64,000 nt of DNA from Paracrocinitomix sp039939375 (GTDB lineage: Bacteria; Bacteroidota; Bacteroidia; Flavobacteriales_D; Crocinitomicaceae): positions 248,001-312,000 of the forward strand of contig JBDVJO010000002.1 in assembly GCA_039939375.1 (NCBI GenBank), written 5' to 3'. Shown piece by piece: positions 61,027 through 64,000 of the stretch. The position numbers and the translations under genes were made by a program. Within the stretch, counting starts at the first letter, position 1, and each line of letters starts with the position of its first letter. The notes under the pieces are model-generated. The model searched no databases. It was not told where the DNA came from and was given only the letters and a program-made list of their open reading frames with translations.

Positions 61027-61378
61027 ATATCAAGTAATAAACTATAAAGTACAAGGAAAATACAATGCCGTAAATTGCTAATCCTACTATGTTATACGGA
61101 TGTCCACCATTGAAGAAAATCCCCCAAATAAGAACTAAAAGCCATACAAGACCTAGAATTGAAACCACAGAATTAAACTGGTTTTTATTTTTCAAGAACC
61201 AATTAAAGCAATAGGCTTGAAGACCAGCTGTAGACAATATGATGAGAATTGCGTTTCCTGGCCAGTGCATTAATTTAAAAAGGATGCCTAAAACTAGAAC
61301 AGATAGCCAAATATAAATAGCTCGTAACTTAAAGTTGTTCTGTTCTGATTGAGGCTCATTGTCTAAAATTTCATCCAT
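61007..61378 (-). CDS. Small membrane protein with GldL-like HWPG motif
   Basis: A 123-residue protein with about four membrane helices. The first ends FKLMHWPGNAILIILS, with HWPG at 38-41, like the first helix of GldL. The N-terminus (MDEILDNEPQSEQNN) is acidic and cytoplasmic. It is distinct from the gene at 53346-53867, which has two such motifs. Function is unknown. Its 3' end overlaps the 3' end of the kinase-like gene. Confidence 0.55.
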   Translation of the reverse strand: MDEILDNEPQSEQNNFKLRAIYIWLSVLVLGILFKLMHWPGNAILIILSTAGLQAYCFNWFLKNKNQFNSVVSILGLVWLLVLIWGIFFNGGHPYNIVGLAIYGIVFSLYFIVYYLIFKTKSK

Positions 61379-61490
61379 ATTATCTGTGTAAAAAAATCTA
61401 AAGTCTTTAAGTTAAACTATTTCTGTTGTTTTTTAGAGTGAAGATTAAGATTTTCGAAATATTTTGTAAATTGCTAAAAATCAGAATATC

Positions 61491-61913
61491 ATGAAAAAGC
61501 ATTTTGTAGTTTTATTTAGTGTAATTGTTTTTATTGGAATCACTTCTTGTGGAAAAAAGTGTATTAAGAAGAATAAAAATGAAGACTATTATTACTCAGA
61601 AGATTATAAAACTTCAGGAGCAGCTTTAAATGGTGTAGAATTTTCTGAACTAACGGCATTATGGTCTGTATTTTATACTGAAGGAAAATCGAAAGATTTG
61701 CGCTATAAATTAGTCGGCGAAAAAGGCGATAAAAAAGATGTCATCTGGGAAGAAGGAACGATAATTTACAGCGGTTTAGATGTGACGTTCATTGCTGATT
61801 ATAGTTCAATTGCTTATTATGCTTCATTTGATGCTGATAAAGAGACTTACACGGTCGTATTCCCAAATCAAGATCAACGAGAAGTGACTTTTATTTACAA
61901 ATCCGGTAAATAG
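61491..61913 (+). CDS. Small lipoprotein
   Basis: A 140-residue protein with lipoprotein signal MKKHFVVLFSVIVFIGITSC (lipidated Cys at 20) and a second Cys at 24. A basic, lysine-rich stretch (GKKCIKKNKNED) follows. The mature domain is strand-rich and ends with VVFPNQDQREVTFIYKSGK. No family is recognised. It is flanked by the divergent HWPG gene and a secreted protein gene. Confidence 0.65.
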   Translation: MKKHFVVLFSVIVFIGITSCGKKCIKKNKNEDYYYSEDYKTSGAALNGVEFSELTALWSVFYTEGKSKDLRYKLVGEKGDKKDVIWEEGTIIYSGLDVTFIADYSSIAYYASFDADKETYTVVFPNQDQREVTFIYKSGK

Positions 61914-62041
61914 AAATTAACCTACTTTTTCTTGAGTTTCATTAAAAAAATCTAAATATCATTATTCGAGGTAGTTTGACTTGAAAAATTTGTTTTTATA
62001 GATAAATGTAACCACCTAACAATCTTGAATTATAATAGCAA

Positions 62042-62611
62042 ATGAAAACCCTAGCTTTCATATTGCTCTTATTTAGCTCCATTTCTTTTGGGATGGATAC
62101 CTTGTGTACGCACCCAAATTATCCACCAATTACATACAAAAAAGGAGAGTATCACTTTTATAAGTACACGGCTAAATATATTCCTGAAAGCATGTTGCAC
62201 TCCTTTAAGATTTTGGCGACTTGTGGAGATGAGAAAATGGCTAGATTCATTGATAAAACTGAGCAAGAGGTAGTTAAGGATGGCATGCATCAAAGCGGCT
62301 TCAGGATGCGTAAAGAGTTTTGCCTAGAAGGCTATTCTTCATTTGTTTTCTTCTTTCATAAAAGGGGAATCTATTATCCGTACGCCATGAAAACATACAT
62401 TTTATTATGCTTTCATCAGTATTTGAAAAAGGAAAAAATTAGATGGCATTATAACAAGCGTCTTGCGCTAAATGAACGGAAAGAAGTCAATAAAGCATGG
62501 AGAAAAAGATTGGATCACGTTTTTGAACCTATCTTTTTAGAAGAAGAACCAGCAGGTTTAAAAGACCCGGTCATGCTAGATCCTATAGAAGCTCAATTCT
62601 ACACGTATTAA
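62042..62611 (+). CDS. Secreted hypothetical protein
   Basis: A 189-residue protein with signal MKTLAFILLLFSSISFG. The mature part starts with DTLCTHPNYPPITYKKGEYH and has a helical, basic C-terminal half (KKEKIRWHYNKRLALNERKE). Three more cysteines are visible (LATCGDEK, EFCLEGY, LLCFHQY). I do not recognise it. Its end overlaps the end of the convergent phosphoribosyltransferase gene by 4 bp. Confidence 0.55.
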   Translation: MKTLAFILLLFSSISFGMDTLCTHPNYPPITYKKGEYHFYKYTAKYIPESMLHSFKILATCGDEKMARFIDKTEQEVVKDGMHQSGFRMRKEFCLEGYSSFVFFFHKRGIYYPYAMKTYILLCFHQYLKKEKIRWHYNKRLALNERKEVNKAWRKRLDHVFEPIFLEEEPAGLKDPVMLDPIEAQFYTY

Positions 62612-63108
62612 GCTAAATAAGCAATTTCTTCTTTTCCAAATTCAACCAGAATGTTGTCTTGCAGAGTTGTAGATATATTGACACCTACAAAATCAGCTCT
62701 TACCGGAAATCTGCGGTGTGTTCTATTGACCAATGTAGCAACTTTCAAAGCTTTTAAATTAATACCAAGCAATTCTCTTACCGCATAAATAAGTGTTCTG
62801 CCAGAGTTGATGACATCATCTACTACAATCACCGGAGCTTTTTCCAATTTTGAGTTTTCAATTGAGAATGAAATAGCTTCTGAGAGTGGATTTTCTTTGT
62901 TCACTTCAATTTTAAATAACACTATTTCTTGATTTGAATTAGCTTTTAATTGGGCCACAAGCCGTTCGGCAAAAACAAAACCGTTTCCGGCAATTCCACC
63001 AATATAAATGGTAGATTCTTCAAAGGTATTTTCAAGTATTTCAAAAGCTATGCGTTCAGTTTTTTGAATGATTTGTGCTTGATTTAATACAATTGATTTT
63101 GCTTCCAT
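62608..63108 (-). CDS. Phosphoribosyltransferase (PyrR/hypoxanthine-type)
   Basis: A 166-residue type I phosphoribosyltransferase. The PRPP loop is APVIVVDDVINSGRTLIYA near 95-113, and the flexible part includes STIYIGGIAGNGFVFAERLV near 32-50. A short, conserved ending LVEFGKEEIAYL is typical of PyrR-like proteins. It could be a uracil or purine salvage enzyme or a pyrimidine regulator. It is divergent from carB, the pyrimidine and arginine gene, which makes a PyrR-type role plausible. Confidence 0.85.
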   Translation of the reverse strand: MEAKSIVLNQAQIIQKTERIAFEILENTFEESTIYIGGIAGNGFVFAERLVAQLKANSNQEIVLFKIEVNKENPLSEAISFSIENSKLEKAPVIVVDDVINSGRTLIYAVRELLGINLKALKVATLVNRTHRRFPVRADFVGVNISTTLQDNILVEFGKEEIAYLA

Positions 63109-63261
63109 GGTTCAAAGATAAACAAAACTCTTTTTTAATTAAATCTAAATATCAATCGAGAACTGCTTGAGGTAAAGTGAATTGCTCAAAATAGGAATGC
63201 CAACTTAAAATAATGTGAATAACATTCATATTTTGTTAACCAATCTCCAAAATATTCTGTC

Positions 63262-63269
63262 TAAATTTG
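63262..63269 (+). promoter_or_regulatory. Candidate -7 promoter element of carB
   Basis: TAAATTTG fits TAnnTTTG and lies 32 bp before the carB ATG. A TTG at 63233-63235 is 26 bp upstream, longer than usual. Confidence 0.45.
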
Positions 63270-63301
63270 CAGGCAATTTAATTGCAAAAAAAATCCCCCC
63301 T

Positions 63302-64000
63302 ATGCCAAGAGATAATAGCATAAAATCCATCCTTATAATCGGAAGTGGACCGATAGTTATTGGACAAGCTTGTGAGTTTGATTATTCAGGTTCTCAAGCT
63401 TCAAAATCTTTAAGAGAAGAAGGTATTGAAGTAACCTTGATCAATAGCAATCCGGCAACTATCATGACAGATCCAGTAATGGCGGATAATGTGTATTTAA
63501 AGCCATTGACTCCTGCCTCAATTGAGGAGATTCTGAAAAAGCATAAAATTGATGCCGTTCTACCAACCATGGGAGGACAAACAGCATTAAACTTATGCAT
63601 CAAGTGTGATGAAATGGGATTGTGGGAAGAACATGGAGTGAAAATCATTGGGGTTGATATTGATGCCATAGAAATTACAGAGAATAGAGAGGAATTCAGA
63701 TTATTGATGGAGAACATTGGAATTCCAATGGCACCTCAAGCAGCTGCTAAATCTTTCTTAGAAGGAAAGGAAATTGCACAGAAATTTGGATTCCCATTGT
63801 GTGTGAGAGCTTCATTTACTTTAGGTGGTGCAGGAGCGGCAATTGTTTATGACGAAGAGGATTTTGATAAATTATTGACGAGAGGATTACATATTTCGCC
63901 TATTCATGAGGTGATGATTGATAAAGCCGTAATGGGCTGGAAAGAATATGAGTTAGAGTTATTGAGAGATGCAAATGATAACGTGGTAATCATTTGTTCA
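63302..64000 (+). CDS. carB: Carbamoyl-phosphate synthase large subunit, 5' part
   Basis: CarB makes carbamoyl phosphate from bicarbonate, ATP and ammonia for arginine and pyrimidine synthesis. Only the first 233 codons are in the window. They show the N-terminal ATP-grasp region: SILIIGSGPIVIGQACEFDY, SGSQASKSLREEGIEVTLIN, LPTMGGQTALNLC and the loop RASFTLGGAGAAIVYDEED. The start at 63302 (MPRDNSIKSILIIG) is canonical. The divergent phosphoribosyltransferase gene lies 193 bp upstream; carA is not adjacent on that side. Confidence 0.97.
   Translation, partial: MPRDNSIKSILIIGSGPIVIGQACEFDYSGSQASKSLREEGIEVTLINSNPATIMTDPVMADNVYLKPLTPASIEEILKKHKIDAVLPTMGGQTALNLCIKCDEMGLWEEHGVKIIGVDIDAIEITENREEFRLLMENIGIPMAPQAAAKSFLEGKEIAQKFGFPLCVRASFTLGGAGAAIVYDEEDFDKLLTRGLHISPIHEVMIDKAVMGWKEYELELLRDANDNVVIICS

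Overview
The window is a piece of chromosome from a Bacteroidota bacterium, most likely in the order Flavobacteriales. Four signs support this. Secreted proteins carry type IX secretion (T9SS) sorting tails, including a gliding-type C-terminal domain, and a PorP/SprF-like protein is present. Promoters follow the Bacteroidota pattern (TTG, then TAnnTTTG). Shine-Dalgarno sequences are largely absent. The DNA is AT-rich and contains many lipoproteins and DUF families known from this phylum. No species can be named from the sequence alone.

Layout. 1-5.6 kb: small stress or accessory genes (DUF427, SRPBCC, two AraC regulators, DUF1569, SDR, DUF4279-like). 5.68-7.29 kb: an OLD-like ATPase with the architecture of an integron gene cassette, including an attC-like site. 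7.4-9.6 kb: a 1.6-kb two-gene island between 186-bp direct repeats that end in the 3' end of tRNA-His. 9.6-14.3 kb: an operon of a lipoprotein, a secreted protein and a large ABCG-type transporter. 14.5-20.8 kb: hemB, an rsmE/DUF4159 operon and a glycosyltransferase/thioesterase operon. 20.8-26.8 kb: a four-gene putative exopolysaccharide synthesis and export operon. 26.8-37.0 kb: a histidine kinase, aroA and a DAHP synthase-chorismate mutase fusion, divergent from a complete trpEGDCFBA operon. Each side of that divergence has its own leader-peptide attenuator.

37-44 kb: a von Willebrand (VWA) protein, MGMT, an SDR, and enoyl-CoA hydratase plus 3-hydroxyacyl-CoA dehydrogenase. 44-52 kb: secreted proteins, including a 1.6-kaa repeat protein with a T9SS type B tail next to a PorP/SprF protein. 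52-63 kb: a DEAD-box helicase, a DNA glycosylase, two small membrane proteins with a GldL-like HWP motif, a RanBP2-type zinc-finger membrane protein, T9SS cargo, a kinase-like protein and a phosphoribosyltransferase. The window ends inside carB.

Most notable are the exopolysaccharide operon (TolC-like protein fused to a glycosidase-like barrel, HlyD adaptor, zinc-ribbon/degenerate-GGDEF regulator and processive GT2), the cassette-like OLD ATPase with its attC-like site, the paired Trp attenuators, and the repeat-bounded island at tRNA-His. All family assignments come from motifs read by eye. No database search was run.
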